Shown here in pieces: positions 36,344 to 46,529 of a stretch of DNA of 64,000 nucleotides (positions are counted from its first letter, which is position 1; the number at the start of each line of letters is the position of its first letter). Below the pieces are notes generated by a model. The model ran no database searches and had not been told where the DNA came from. It worked only from the letters and a program-made list of their open reading frames with translations. The DNA is from Pseudoalteromonas rubra (GTDB lineage: Bacteria > Pseudomonadota > Gammaproteobacteria > Enterobacterales > Alteromonadaceae): the NCBI RefSeq assembly GCF_005887095.1, contig NZ_PNCI01000017.1, forward strand, positions 151,759 to 215,758, given 5' to 3'. Position numbers and translations under genes: made by a program.

Positions 36344-37476
36344 AACTCCCACCGTTAAGCTTGTACATTCACGTGCCCTGGTGCGTGCAAAAATGTCCTT
36401 ATTGCGACTTTAACAGCCATGGTCAAAAAGGCGAGATCCCGGAGCAGGAGTATATTCAACACCTGCTCGCGGACTTGCGAGCCGACCTGCCGCTGGTACA
36501 GGGCCGTAAGCTCCACAGTATCTTTATTGGTGGGGGAACCCCCAGCCTGCTCAGTGGCGCAGCTTATACTCAGCTGCTGGGTGAAATTGAAGCGCTGATT
36601 GGCTTTGCTGATGACATTGAAGTCACCCTGGAAGCTAACCCGGGTACGGTGGAAACGGATCGCTTTAAACACTATGTTGCCGCAGGTATTAACCGCATTT
36701 CTATCGGCGTGCAGAGCTTGCAAGCAGATAAGTTAAAAGCGCTGGGCCGTATTCATGGTGAACAAGAAGCACGACATGCCGCCTTTGAAGCCCACGATGC
36801 CGGGCTTAATAGCTTCAATATGGATCTGATGCATGGTTTGCCGGATCAGTCCGTTGCAGATGCACTAAGCGATCTGCAACAAGTGATTGATCTCAATCCA
36901 CCGCACCTGTCCTGGTATCAGCTCACCATTGAGCCAAACACACAGTTTGCCTCTAAGCCACCGACGCTGCCTCAGGACGAAATCTTGTGGGATATTCAGG
37001 AGCAAGGCCAGGCACTGCTTGCCAAACATGGCTATCAGCAATACGAAATTTCCGGCTATGCCAAGGCCGGTTATCAATGCCGACATAACCTGAATTACTG
37101 GCAATTCGGCGATTATCTGGGTATTGGGTGTGGAGCTCATGGCAAAATCACACAACCAGACAGCAATGAGATAGTGCGTACCGTTAAGGTCAAGCACCCG
37201 CGCGGCTACATGGATCTCACTAAGCCCTATTTATACGACAGCTGGCAGGTAGAACCCGCCGATCGCCCGTTTGAGTTCTTTATGAACTGTTTTCGCTTAC
37301 ATGAGCCCTGTGAAAAACAGGATTTTTGCGATTATACCGGCTTATCGCTGAGCGATATTGAACCTGCGATTGTCCAGGCAATTGAACAAGAACTGTTAAT
37401 AGATCAGGGCGATTCATGGTTGGTAACAATTAAGGGCCACAGATATCTGAATGACCTGCTAGAATTGTTCGTCTGA
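36340..37476 (+). CDS. hemW: HemW family radical SAM heme chaperone
   Basis: The start is GTG at 36340, overlapping the rdgB stop (GTGA). HemW is a radical SAM protein related to HemN that binds heme and serves as chaperone, not coproporphyrinogen oxidase. The cluster cysteines are Cys15, Cys19 and Cys22 ([14 protein letters not shown]). The [11 protein letters not shown] motif and the HemN-type C-terminal domain are present. Its length of 378 is normal. Confidence 0.95.
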   Translation: MKLPPLSLYIHVPWCVQKCPYCDFNSHGQKGEIPEQEYIQHLLADLRADLPLVQGRKLHSIFIGGGTPSLLSGAAYTQLLGEIEALIGFADDIEVTLEANPGTVETDRFKHYVAAGINRISIGVQSLQADKLKALGRIHGEQEARHAAFEAHDAGLNSFNMDLMHGLPDQSVADALSDLQQVIDLNPPHLSWYQLTIEPNTQFASKPPTLPQDEILWDIQEQGQALLAKHGYQQYEISGYAKAGYQCRHNLNYWQFGDYLGIGCGAHGKITQPDSNEIVRTVKVKHPRGYMDLTKPYLYDSWQVEPADRPFEFFMNCFRLHEPCEKQDFCDYTGLSLSDIEPAIVQAIEQELLIDQGDSWLVTIKGHRYLNDLLELFV

Positions 37477-37608
37477 TACCTGCTCTTAGGATAAGATTGG
37501 GCTGGTAAGCTTGCCGGTAGATGGAAAGTCACCTGCCGGAGACAATTTTTGTTGGTGACAATGCATCAACACCCGAATCCAAGTGGAACACAATAAAAAA
37601 GGTAACCC

Positions 37609-39447
37609 ATGCGTAAAATGACACTCCTTGCCGCAGCCGTGGCAGCAGCGCTCCTCTCAGGTTGTCAGCAAACTGCAGAGCAACCAACTAACACCGCTAA
37701 GGCGGAAGTAACACAACAAGTGGTACAAAGCGAAGTAGAAAAGGCCAATGCCTTTTTCGATGAAGTTTTTATGCGCGGCGTGATGCGCAGCCCGGTTTAC
37801 CAAACTTACCTGGGTATTAAGCAAGACTACGACAAATGGGACGATGAATCAGAAGCACGTCAACTTGAAGATCTTCAGTTGACTAAAAAAGACCTGGTTG
37901 CCCTGCAAGCCATTGATCGCAGCAAACTGGATGCACAGACCCAGGTCAGCTACGACTTGTTTAAGCAAAACCTGGAAAATGAAATTGCCGACTTCCAGTG
38001 GCGTTTCCACAACTATCCGGTTAACCAGATGTACGGCACGCACTCTATGGTCCCGGCATTTTTGATCAACCAACACCAAATCACCGACGTTAAAGACGCC
38101 AAAGCGTATATTTCACGTCTGAATGGTGTACCTGCGGTATTCGACCAGCTGGTAAAAGACCTGGAGATCCGTGCCGACAAAGGGATCATTGCCCCTAAGT
38201 TTGTTTTCCCTCACGTGATTGACTCAAGCAAGAACATCATTAAAGGTGCGCCATTCGTTGCAGGCGAAGACTCAACTTTACTGGCTGACTTTAAACGTAA
38301 AGTCAACAAGCTGGATATTGCAGACAACGAAAAACAAGCCCTGATCGGCGAGGCCACTGAAGCACTTAAAACGGCTGTTAAGCCAGCTTACAGCATGTTG
38401 ATTGGCTACTTACAGCAGCTTGAAAAGCGTGCCGACACCCGCGATGGTGCCTGGAAGTTCCCTGACGGTGAGAAGTACTTCAACAACGCCCTGGCACGTA
38501 CCACCACCACAGACTTAACCGCCGCAGAAATCCACAAAATTGGTTTGTCTGAGGTTGCACGTATTCATGATGAAATGCGTGAAATCAAAGAAAAAGTTGG
38601 CTTCAAGGGCGATCTAAAAGCCTTTATGCAGTTCATGCGCACCGACAAACAGTTCTACCTGCCTAATACCGAAGAAGGCAAAGCCAAGTACCTGGCAGAC
38701 GCAACTGCCATGATCGACAACCTGAAAGGTCGTCTTGATGAGCTGTTCATCGTCAAGCCAAAGGCCGACATGATAGTTAAGCGCGTAGAAGCCTTCCGTG
38801 AAAAATCAGCGGGTAAAGCCTTCTATCAGCAGCCAGCGCCGGATGGCTCACGCCCAGGTATCTACTACGCTAACCTGTATGATATGGAAGCGATGCCAAC
38901 CTACCAAATGGAAGCATTGGCATACCACGAAGGTATTCCTGGCCACCATATGCAAATCGCCATTGCAATGGAACTGGAAAACATGCCTAAGTTCCGTAAA
39001 TTTGGCCGCTACACCGCTTACACTGAGGGCTGGGGACTGTACTCTGAGTTTGTACCAAAAGAAATGGGCCTGTATGAAGACCCATATTCAGACTTTGGCC
39101 GCTTAGCGATGGAACTATGGCGTGCTTGTCGCCTGGTCGTAGACACGGGTATCCATGCAATGAAGTGGACGCGTCAGGAAGGCATTGATTACTATGTTAA
39201 CAATACGCCAAACGCGAAGTCTGATGCAGTGAAAATGGTAGAGCGCCACATTGTGATCCCATCTCAGGCGACGGCTTACAAGATCGGTATGCTGGAAATT
39301 CTTGAACTGCGTGAAGCTGCTAAGAAAGAGCTGGGCGATAAGTTCGATATCCGCCAGTTCCACGACGTAGTATTGAAAAATGGCCCTGTACCACTTAACG
39401 TACTAGAGCAGTTCGTGAACGAGTGGGTTGCCAGCAAAAAAGCTTAA
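37609..39447 (+). CDS. DUF885 family lipoprotein, putative metalloprotease
   Basis: The 612-residue protein has a lipoprotein signal (MRKMTLLAAAVAAALLSGC, lipobox LSGC, Cys19), so it is likely an outer-membrane lipoprotein. The DUF885 zinc-peptidase-like motif AYHEGIPGHHMQIA lies near residues 438-450, with a downstream TEGWGLYSE, matching the HExxxH arrangement of this family. The catalytic role is inferred. A terminator lies 60 bp past the stop, inside the 3' coding part of the convergent kinase gene. Confidence 0.88.
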   Translation: MRKMTLLAAAVAAALLSGCQQTAEQPTNTAKAEVTQQVVQSEVEKANAFFDEVFMRGVMRSPVYQTYLGIKQDYDKWDDESEARQLEDLQLTKKDLVALQAIDRSKLDAQTQVSYDLFKQNLENEIADFQWRFHNYPVNQMYGTHSMVPAFLINQHQITDVKDAKAYISRLNGVPAVFDQLVKDLEIRADKGIIAPKFVFPHVIDSSKNIIKGAPFVAGEDSTLLADFKRKVNKLDIADNEKQALIGEATEALKTAVKPAYSMLIGYLQQLEKRADTRDGAWKFPDGEKYFNNALARTTTTDLTAAEIHKIGLSEVARIHDEMREIKEKVGFKGDLKAFMQFMRTDKQFYLPNTEEGKAKYLADATAMIDNLKGRLDELFIVKPKADMIVKRVEAFREKSAGKAFYQQPAPDGSRPGIYYANLYDMEAMPTYQMEALAYHEGIPGHHMQIAIAMELENMPKFRKFGRYTAYTEGWGLYSEFVPKEMGLYEDPYSDFGRLAMELWRACRLVVDTGIHAMKWTRQEGIDYYVNNTPNAKSDAVKMVERHIVIPSQATAYKIGMLEILELREAAKKELGDKFDIRQFHDVVLKNGPVPLNVLEQFVNEWVASKKA

Positions 39448-41264
39448 TCACATGGCTCTGGTGATACCATCTTAAATGCGGTATTTGCCAAAATAATGTG
39501 TAAGCAAGCCCCGCCATGTGCGGGGCTTTGTATTTTAATCTCCCCGCCAAGCTTTTGAGTCACCAGATTGTAGATAATACTCAGCCCCAGCCCTGTGCCA
39601 CCCGAATGACGCTTTGACGTGACAAAAGGTTCAAAAATCACAGGCAACAGCTCTTTATCAATCCCCTGTCCATCGTCTTTAAAATAGAAATGCACATAGT
39701 CATTCACGATATGCGCCGAGACAATGATGGTCAGCTTTCTGTCCGGATGTTTACCATGCAAAAGACTGTTATTCAGGCTATATCCGATGATTTGATTAAA
39801 CACATTGGGATAGCTACTGAGGATCAGGTTATCCGGTATTTCGACTTCAATTTTGTACTCCTCCTCTGGCAGTTCGCTGCGATAACAGTCAAATACCCCT
39901 TCCACAAGAGTTTTCAGATCAAACTCCATTTCGGTATCATAATGCTGCTGTGCCGATACCTTTTTAAAGTCGTCAATAAGTGAGGCTGTACGATGCAGGT
40001 TGTTTTCCAATAAAAAAAGTGCCGACTCAGCCTCGCCGATAAGATTGGTCAGCGTGGTTTTCTTCAGCTGCCCACTATCCAAATCGCGACGCATATTCTC
40101 AACCTGCGCTTTAAGATGCGACTGACTGGTAATGGCAATGCCCAGTGGGGTGTTTAGCTCATGGGCAAAGCCACTGACCATATTGCTCAGACTGGCCATT
40201 TTGGCCTCTTCAATTAACCGTTGCTGAGCTGCACTAAGCCGGGCCATCAAAGTTTCAATAAAGTCCAGCAGTTCATCCAGATGGTGACCTATTTGCGCAA
40301 TTTCATCCTCACTTTTGAGGTTTACCCGTAAAGAAAAGTCTTCATGCTTAGCGACCCTGACGAGCACTCTGCCAATGGCCATAACCTGCTGGGATACGCG
40401 ACTGTTCAGATAGTACAAAAGAAGCAGGCTAAAACCGCTACTAAGTACAATGGATAGCAAACTGATCAGGATCAGCTGTTGCTGCTCCTCCTGGAATGCA
40501 CTGAAAAGTTGTTTGGCCACAATCGTAAAATGGCCACGTATCGCCAGTTTCAGCTCTCCTAACTCACCACGTACGCCCTGATTATGATCCAGCCCCTGTT
40601 TTTGCAACACATTGGTATACACGACAAAGCCATTCTGATAATGCTCCAGCGTCAACAGAAATGACTCTGCACGCTCAGGAAACTGTGCCCGGATACGATT
40701 TTTGGCTTGCAGGATCAGATCGCCATGCTGATTAAGGTAGCTTCTGTCGAGCCTGAGCAGAAAGTCTTTTTCCCGTCGCCTCAGCTCCAGGAGTAAGATT
40801 TCCAGTTGCGGATCTTGCGCCTCTTTGGCTAGTGCCTGCAGAGCATGGGCTTTACTGCGGAACTCACCATACACGCCATCGTCTTTATCGTAGCCCAGCA
40901 ATGCCTGCATAGAAGCCAGCTGCTCATACAATTCGGCAAATTGGTTAACCTGCTCATCGAGCTTAAACAACAGTTCAAGATGTTGATGATCAGTCACCAG
41001 TAAAGCAACTAACTCATTGAAGCTATCCCGATACGCATAACGATAGTCATCAATGGAGAGCAACGAAGCTTTCTGCCTTTCAATCACAAACCGCTCTTCC
41101 TGATCCAATAGCCGCTGGATCTGGGTTTGTAGTTTAAATAAATGATCGTTGAGTTGCTTGCTGTGATCCAACTCCCGGTAAAGAAACCAGCTGACCGTCG
41201 CAATAATCAACGCCGCACCAATGGCGGCCACTTTGAATAACAAAAGTGACTGTTTTAACTGCAC
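39444..41264 (-). CDS. Orphan membrane sensor histidine kinase
   Basis: The start is GTG at 41264 with AGGAAC upstream. The protein has 606 residues: an N-terminal membrane helix (FKVAAIGAALIIATVSWFLY), a roughly 240-residue periplasmic helical sensor region rich in Leu and Glu, and a second helix (LILISLLSIVLSSGFSLLLL). A HAMP domain, a HisKA box VSGFAHELNTPLGIAI and HATPase motifs (DDGQGIDKELL, GGTGLGLSIIYNLV) follow. No response regulator is adjacent. It overlaps the DUF885 stop by four bases, tail to tail. The signal sensed is unknown; the neighbouring copper operon is separated by about 400 bp and not an evident partner. Confidence 0.88.
   Translation of the reverse strand: MQLKQSLLLFKVAAIGAALIIATVSWFLYRELDHSKQLNDHLFKLQTQIQRLLDQEERFVIERQKASLLSIDDYRYAYRDSFNELVALLVTDHQHLELLFKLDEQVNQFAELYEQLASMQALLGYDKDDGVYGEFRSKAHALQALAKEAQDPQLEILLLELRRREKDFLLRLDRSYLNQHGDLILQAKNRIRAQFPERAESFLLTLEHYQNGFVVYTNVLQKQGLDHNQGVRGELGELKLAIRGHFTIVAKQLFSAFQEEQQQLILISLLSIVLSSGFSLLLLYYLNSRVSQQVMAIGRVLVRVAKHEDFSLRVNLKSEDEIAQIGHHLDELLDFIETLMARLSAAQQRLIEEAKMASLSNMVSGFAHELNTPLGIAITSQSHLKAQVENMRRDLDSGQLKKTTLTNLIGEAESALFLLENNLHRTASLIDDFKKVSAQQHYDTEMEFDLKTLVEGVFDCYRSELPEEEYKIEVEIPDNLILSSYPNVFNQIIGYSLNNSLLHGKHPDRKLTIIVSAHIVNDYVHFYFKDDGQGIDKELLPVIFEPFVTSKRHSGGTGLGLSIIYNLVTQKLGGEIKIQSPAHGGACLHIILANTAFKMVSPEPCD
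39506..39533 (+). terminator. Terminator of the DUF885 gene embedded in the kinase coding region
   Basis: The 9-bp stem AAGCCCCGC (39506-39514) with GCGGGGCTT (39520-39528), loop CATGT, is followed by TGTATTTT on the plus strand. It lies 59 bp after the DUF885 stop but within codons of the convergent histidine kinase. Confidence 0.75.
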
Positions 41265-41371
41265 AAATAAGTTCCTGACTTGCCCCTAGTCTTCCTAAGC
41301 TTAGACAACTTAATCGCGTTCGGCGAACATTGCCCGAGACTTTGCATCATTCATTCGTGGTTAAAAATACG
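41265..41371. other. Short intergenic stretch upstream of the kinase
   Basis: Nothing definite is seen here; it presumably contains the promoter for the kinase on the minus strand. Confidence 0.3.
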
Positions 41372-41655
41372 CTCATTACACAAAGCTGCGCATCGCCGTT
41401 TGGGAGGGGGAAACCTTCACTCAACATCTGCCGATGGCCCGTCAGGCTGCGCTTTACTGCCAGCGTGGCTTGCTCAGAAATGGCGCGACCATTTATTACA
41501 CCAGTGCCGATGAAATGGCTGCCTGGCAGGAGATTGGTGGTTATCAGCGCCGGGAATGGCACGCCACCAAAGTGGCGCTGTTGGGAAAAGTCAGTGCCTT
41601 TGATGCCTTTGTCGCGGCCACTCAGGTCAATAACGGTCCGACTTTCCCAACCTAG
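41372..41655 (+). pseudogene. Possible gene remnant, family not recognised
   Basis: One frame is open from after a TAA at 41369-41371 to TAG at 41653-41655. It reads KLRIAVWEGETFTQHLPMAR, then AALYCQRGLLRNGATIYYTS, ADEMAAWQEIGGYQRREWH and NNGPTFPT. The sequence is protein-like, with normal composition and a plausible alternating secondary structure, but no proper start or ribosome site precedes it. An internal ATG at 41434 would give 73 residues. It may be the 3' part of a lost gene, or a small gene with an unusual start. It ends five bases before the converging cusA stop. Confidence 0.35.
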
Positions 41656-41660
41656 TCTCG

Positions 41661-44600
41661 TTAGCGAGCCTCCTGCATTTGCGCATTGAAGCGTTGCAGC
41701 GCGGGCTTTTTCATCAGGCTGTAGCACACAGGCAATACCAATAGCGCCAGCAACAGTGCACTCACCATGCCGCCTACCATTGGGGCCGCAATCCTGCTCA
41801 TAATTTCAGAACCAGTGCCTGTGCCATACAAAATGGGCAGCAAACCAATGATGATGGTCGCGACGGTCATCATCACCGGCCGCACTCGCAGTGCGGCGCC
41901 ATGCAGCAAAGCGTCAATGTATTGCGACTCGCTCACAGCAACCTGCCTTGCTCTGGCCTCGCTTTGCAGGTCTTTAAACGCCTGTTCCAGATACACCAGC
42001 ATGAGCACGCCAATCTCAACGGCAACTCCGGCCAGCGCGATAAAGCCAACCCCAACCGCGACTGAGAAATTAAAGCCTTGCAAATACATCAACCACAGAC
42101 CGCCCACGGTGGCCATAGGCAGAGTCAACAGGATCAACGCCACTTCACCAAACCGGCGGAAGTTAAGGTATAACAGCAACATGATGATTGCCAAAGTCAG
42201 CGGCAGTACATAACTGAGCTTTTCCTGGGCACGGAGCATATATTCATACTGACCCGCCCAGTTTAATGAGTACCCGGCGGGTAATTCCAGCTCTTCGGCA
42301 ACCACACTGCGCGCCTGTGCAACATAACTGCCCAAATCCACGCCGTCTATGTCGACAAAGGTCCAGCCATTGATGCGGGCGTTCTCACTTTTGATCCCCG
42401 GCGCGCCACTTTCTACGTACACATCGGCCACATCCCCAAGCGCAATACGCTGACCGGTAGGCGTCACGATTGGCAACCGTGCCAGCTGCTCGGGCGAGCT
42501 ACGATAATCCTGCGGATAACGTAAATTCACCGGGTAGCGCTCCTGCCCTTCTACGGTTTGAGTGACATTCATACCACCAATGGCGGTGGCAACGACCTGC
42601 TGTACATCGGCAATGTTCAGCCCAAAGCGACTGGCCTGCTCACGGCGAATATCCACCTTAATATAACGCCCGCCCGCAACCCGCTCGGAATACACAGACG
42701 CTGTGCCGGGCACTTTGGTAAGGATGGTTTCAAGGCGCTGGCCAAGCGATTCGATAACGGCCAGATCCGGGCCTGCAATCTTAACCCCAATCGGCGTTTT
42801 GATCCCCGTCGCGAGCATGTCGATACGAGTTTTGATGGGCATCACCCAGGCATTACTGACGCCCGGCAGCTTCACCAGACGATCCAGTTCGGCTTTCAGC
42901 TTGTCTGTGGTCATTCCCTCACGCCACTCACTGCGTGGCTTAAGCTGAATAAAGGTTTCAATCATGGTCAATGGCGCAGGATCGGTGGCTGATTCGGCGC
43001 GTCCCACTTTACCAAACACATTCTCTACCTCGGGCACTGTGGCAATCAGCTTGTCGGTTTGCTGCAACAGCTCACGCGCTTTACCGATGGAGATTCCCGG
43101 ATAAGTGGTGGGCATATACATCAGGTCGCCTTCATCCAGTGGTGGAATAAATTCGCTGCCGATTTTATTGAGCGGATAAAAGCCCACCACAGTCAGAGCG
43201 ACCGCAGCCACCAGCGTGGTCTTAGGGACACGCATCACTTGTCGCAGCAGCGGCATATAAGTGGCTATAAGCAGCCGGTTGAGCGGGTTCTTGCGCTCCG
43301 GCGTGACTTTGCCGCGAATAAAGTAGCCCATCAGCACTGGGACCAGGGTAATTGCCAGTCCGGCAGCAGCCGCCATGGCATAGGTTTTAGTGTATGCCAG
43401 CGGCGCAAACATTCGCCCTTCCTGCGCTTCGAGAATAAACACCGGCAGGAATGATACTGTGATGATCAGCAAGCTAAAGAACAGGGCTGGACCCACTTCC
43501 GTAGCGGCTTTTGTCACAATCTGCCAGCGATTGTCGTCGGTCAGCGGCGTCTTTTCCATATGCTTATGGAGGTTTTCTATCATCACAATCGCTCCGTCAA
43601 TCATCGCGCCAATGGCAATGGCAATCCCGCCAAGCGACATGATGTTGGCGTTTATTCCCTGCAAATACATGATAATAAAGGCCACCAGGATCCCCAAGGG
43701 TAGCGTGATCACCGCCACCAGCGAGGAGCGCAGATGGAACAAGAAGGCGGCACAGATCACAGCCACTACCAGTAGCTCTTCAAGTAGCTTTTGCCATAGA
43801 TTATCAACCGCCCGCTCAATCAGCTGACTGCGGTCATACACAGTAACCACCTCAACGCCCTCGGGTAGGGACGCCTTTAGCTCATCCAGTCGAGCCTTCA
43901 CTCCGGCAATGGTCTGCTGTGCATTTTCACCAAAACGCATGATCACCACCCCACCGACGACTTCACCTTCACCGTTAAGCTCGGCAATGCCACGTCGCAT
44001 TTGCGGACCTATGGTGATCTGGGCAACATCTCCCATGGTCAGTGCAGTGCCCTGCTCGTTGAGGCCCAGCGGAATTTGAGCAATGTCGGTTACCGAACGA
44101 ATATACCCCGTAGCCGTTACCATGTACTCGGCTTCTGCCATTTCGATGACTGAGGCGCCGGTTTCCTGGTTACCCCGTTGCAGCGCCTGCTGAATATGAC
44201 TCAGGGGCAGGTTATAGGCGCGCAGTTTATCGGGATCAACCTGCACCTGATATTGCTTAACCATGCCGCCCACAGAAGCCACTTCGGAGACCCCAGATAC
44301 CGTTTGTAACTCGTATTTTAAGAACCAGTCCTGAAGACTACGTAACTGGCTGATGTCATGCTTACCTGAGCGGTCCGTCAGGGCATAAATGTACACCCAG
44401 CCCACCCCGGTGGCGTCCGGTCCTAGTTGCGGTTTGGCAGTCGGTGGCAGTAAGTTAGCCGCCTGGCTGAGATACTCCAGTACCCGGCTACGCGCCCAGT
44501 AAAGATCCGTGTCGTCATCAAAGATCACATACACATAGGAATCGCCATAGAAGGAGTATCCCCGCACTGTGGTTGCCCCCGGAACTGACAACATGGCGGT

Positions 44601-44810
44601 GGTGAGCGGAAAAGTCACCTGATCCTGGACCACTTGTGGCGATTGACCCGGATAACTGGTTTTGACGATGACCTGCACATCCGATAAATCCGGAATGGCA
44701 TCAACCGGCGTTTGCTTCAGTGCAAACAGGCCGCCTGCCACCAGCATCAGCGTGCTCAGCAGGACCAGTACGCGATTGTGCAAAGACCAGGTTATGATTG
44801 CTGCTATCAT
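41661..44810 (-). CDS. cusA: CusA/CzcA-type heavy-metal RND efflux pump
   Basis: This is a 1049-residue inner-membrane RND transporter of the HME family that exports Cu(I)/Ag(I)-type or related cations in exchange for protons. It has the N-terminal helix IITWSLHNRVLVLLSTLMLV, PVDAIPDLSDVQVIVKTSYP, GRAESATDPAPLTMIET, and the TM4 motif GGIAIAIGAMIDGAIVMIEN with the acidic residue needed for proton relay. The periplasmic LPGVSNAWVMPIKTRIDMLA segment contains the Met and Asp residues typical of the Cus/Czc group. It is last in the DUF411-cusC-cusB-cusA operon. The exact metal is inferred. Confidence 0.93.
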   Translation of the reverse strand: MIAAIITWSLHNRVLVLLSTLMLVAGGLFALKQTPVDAIPDLSDVQVIVKTSYPGQSPQVVQDQVTFPLTTAMLSVPGATTVRGYSFYGDSYVYVIFDDDTDLYWARSRVLEYLSQAANLLPPTAKPQLGPDATGVGWVYIYALTDRSGKHDISQLRSLQDWFLKYELQTVSGVSEVASVGGMVKQYQVQVDPDKLRAYNLPLSHIQQALQRGNQETGASVIEMAEAEYMVTATGYIRSVTDIAQIPLGLNEQGTALTMGDVAQITIGPQMRRGIAELNGEGEVVGGVVIMRFGENAQQTIAGVKARLDELKASLPEGVEVVTVYDRSQLIERAVDNLWQKLLEELLVVAVICAAFLFHLRSSLVAVITLPLGILVAFIIMYLQGINANIMSLGGIAIAIGAMIDGAIVMIENLHKHMEKTPLTDDNRWQIVTKAATEVGPALFFSLLIITVSFLPVFILEAQEGRMFAPLAYTKTYAMAAAAGLAITLVPVLMGYFIRGKVTPERKNPLNRLLIATYMPLLRQVMRVPKTTLVAAVALTVVGFYPLNKIGSEFIPPLDEGDLMYMPTTYPGISIGKARELLQQTDKLIATVPEVENVFGKVGRAESATDPAPLTMIETFIQLKPRSEWREGMTTDKLKAELDRLVKLPGVSNAWVMPIKTRIDMLATGIKTPIGVKIAGPDLAVIESLGQRLETILTKVPGTASVYSERVAGGRYIKVDIRREQASRFGLNIADVQQVVATAIGGMNVTQTVEGQERYPVNLRYPQDYRSSPEQLARLPIVTPTGQRIALGDVADVYVESGAPGIKSENARINGWTFVDIDGVDLGSYVAQARSVVAEELELPAGYSLNWAGQYEYMLRAQEKLSYVLPLTLAIIMLLLYLNFRRFGEVALILLTLPMATVGGLWLMYLQGFNFSVAVGVGFIALAGVAVEIGVLMLVYLEQAFKDLQSEARARQVAVSESQYIDALLHGAALRVRPVMMTVATIIIGLLPILYGTGTGSEIMSRIAAPMVGGMVSALLLALLVLPVCYSLMKKPALQRFNAQMQEAR

Positions 44811-44825
44811 GATAATACTCCCGGC

Positions 44826-46529
44826 TTAATGATGCGCATGTTCAGACATGGCTGAGTCTTGCTCGCCGTGCTGCATCTGGGTCACAACAAAGTCATCCCC
44901 CACCTCAAAGGTAAAGGTTATCTGATCGCCCACATTAAACGCACTCAGGTCGATATCCTCGGCTACCACAAAATCCATGGTGGCCGCTGCACGACCCCAT
45001 TTTTCAATGGCACCGCGATGGATAGTGGCGATACGAGAGGCGGCGTCTATTGCCTTGATATGGCCGTCCACGGTCGCCGTTGGCAGAGTCGGTTCCGCCA
45101 TGATGTGAATGGTGGTGATTTCATACCCGGCATCCGTTTTGGAGACCTCAAAATGCAGCGACTGGCCGGTTTTAAGCGCACTGCTGTCGAGCGTATCGGC
45201 AAGTTGAAAATCCATGGTCATTTCGGGCCACTCCCACTCGGGCACAGCATCATGGCTTATATTGATCACGTCCGAATGCGCTTCATAGTGGTTCACAGTG
45301 CCGGCCATCCAGACCTGAGTTGGTTTTGCATCCGCACTCATACGCTTAAAGTCAGAGCTCTTACTGGACTCTGAATCAATCAGGAAGTGAGCCGAAGTAA
45401 CGACCCGGTCATCTTGCTGAAGTCCATCGAGGATCTCGGTGCTTTGCAGCCCTACCCGGCCCAAAGTGACTGCCACGGATTTAAAGCGCCCGTCGCCCAA
45501 CGCCACAACCACCCTGTCCTGCTTACCGGTGCGGATCACCGCCTCGCTCGGCACCTGCATGGCTTGTGCTTTGCTGCCGGCCTGAATTTGCACCTGGGCA
45601 AACATATTGGGTTTCAGTTGCCCTGCGGCATTGTCAAACTTCAAACGCACCCGCAGGGTTCGGGTGGTTTCATTGAGGGTTGGATAGACATAGTCTACGC
45701 TCCCCTGCCAGCGCGCGCCGGGCAGATAGTCCAGCGTCATAGTGACAGGCTGACCGGCTTTAACCAGGGCGGTATCACGCTCGAATACCTCGGCTTCCAC
45801 CCAGACCTGATCCAGCTGAGCAATGCTCATCAGGGTATTGCCAGGATTAACATAAAACCCTTCGCGGATCTTCAGCTCAGCCACTACGCCGCTTTGGCGA
45901 GCGTAGAAGGTGATGGTCTGACGTACCTGACGCTGCGCCTCTAAACTGGCGATAAAGTCGGCCGACAATTGCAGCGCCAATAACCGCTCGCGCGCCGCTT
46001 TGATCAGGGTGGCATTGTTACGATTTAGCGCAATCAAAAATTCTTCCTGCGCATTCACCAGCTGTGGCGAATAGAGCGAATATAATGGCTGCCCCTGCTC
46101 CACCGGCTCGCCGGCCGCTTTGATGTATAAAGTTTCCACCCAACCATCGACCCGCGGGTGAATGTGCACCAGTTTGTCTTCATCATATTGCACATAACCG
46201 ACCGTCGAAATCGTGCTGTGCATCGGCCCCACCTCAACCGCAGCGGTTCTCACGCCCAGGTTATTCACCACTTCAGGAGAAATGGTGACGGCGCCGGGCA
46301 CCTGCTCTTCACTCTCGGCATAAACAGGCACCAGATCCATGCCCATGGGCGACTTACCGGGTTTATCACGGCGATAATTGCTGTCCATTGGCGCCACCCA
46401 GTAGAGCGGCTGGTTGCTATCGGCCTCTGCATCAGCAGTGTGTGAAGGAGCAGCAGTCAGCGTCATCAGGGCATAGCTCAGCGCCCCCCCAGATAAACCA
46501 GCTAGCAATAGTTTCAGCGTATTATTCAT
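44826..46529 (-). CDS. cusB: CusB-like membrane fusion protein carrying two CusF-like domains
   Basis: The 567-residue adaptor has an N-terminal anchor and a YWVAPMDSNYRRDKPGKS heavy-metal-binding segment (ending MGMDLVPVYAE). It continues with a beta-barrel/lipoyl/hairpin MFP core (VHIHPRVDGWVETLYIKAAG; GDGRFKSVAVTLGRVG). Near residues 405-475 a CusF-like domain keeps the Cu(I)/Ag(I) ligands with CusF spacing: His, then Trp eight later, Met eleven later, Met thirteen later (HDAVPEWEWPEMTMDF). A second copy near 485-555 (HRGAIEKWGRAAATMDF) has lost one Met. The tail is His-rich (MSEHAHH). The start overlaps cusC by 8 bp. Confidence 0.92.
   Translation of the reverse strand: MNNTLKLLLAGLSGGALSYALMTLTAAPSHTADAEADSNQPLYWVAPMDSNYRRDKPGKSPMGMDLVPVYAESEEQVPGAVTISPEVVNNLGVRTAAVEVGPMHSTISTVGYVQYDEDKLVHIHPRVDGWVETLYIKAAGEPVEQGQPLYSLYSPQLVNAQEEFLIALNRNNATLIKAARERLLALQLSADFIASLEAQRQVRQTITFYARQSGVVAELKIREGFYVNPGNTLMSIAQLDQVWVEAEVFERDTALVKAGQPVTMTLDYLPGARWQGSVDYVYPTLNETTRTLRVRLKFDNAAGQLKPNMFAQVQIQAGSKAQAMQVPSEAVIRTGKQDRVVVALGDGRFKSVAVTLGRVGLQSTEILDGLQQDDRVVTSAHFLIDSESSKSSDFKRMSADAKPTQVWMAGTVNHYEAHSDVINISHDAVPEWEWPEMTMDFQLADTLDSSALKTGQSLHFEVSKTDAGYEITTIHIMAEPTLPTATVDGHIKAIDAASRIATIHRGAIEKWGRAAATMDFVVAEDIDLSAFNVGDQITFTFEVGDDFVVTQMQHGEQDSAMSEHAHH

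Noticed and set aside
39444..41264. Histidine kinase as CusS for the copper operon
   Set aside because: The sensor region is not CusS-like, no response regulator is present, and the two units are convergent-separated by a gene remnant.
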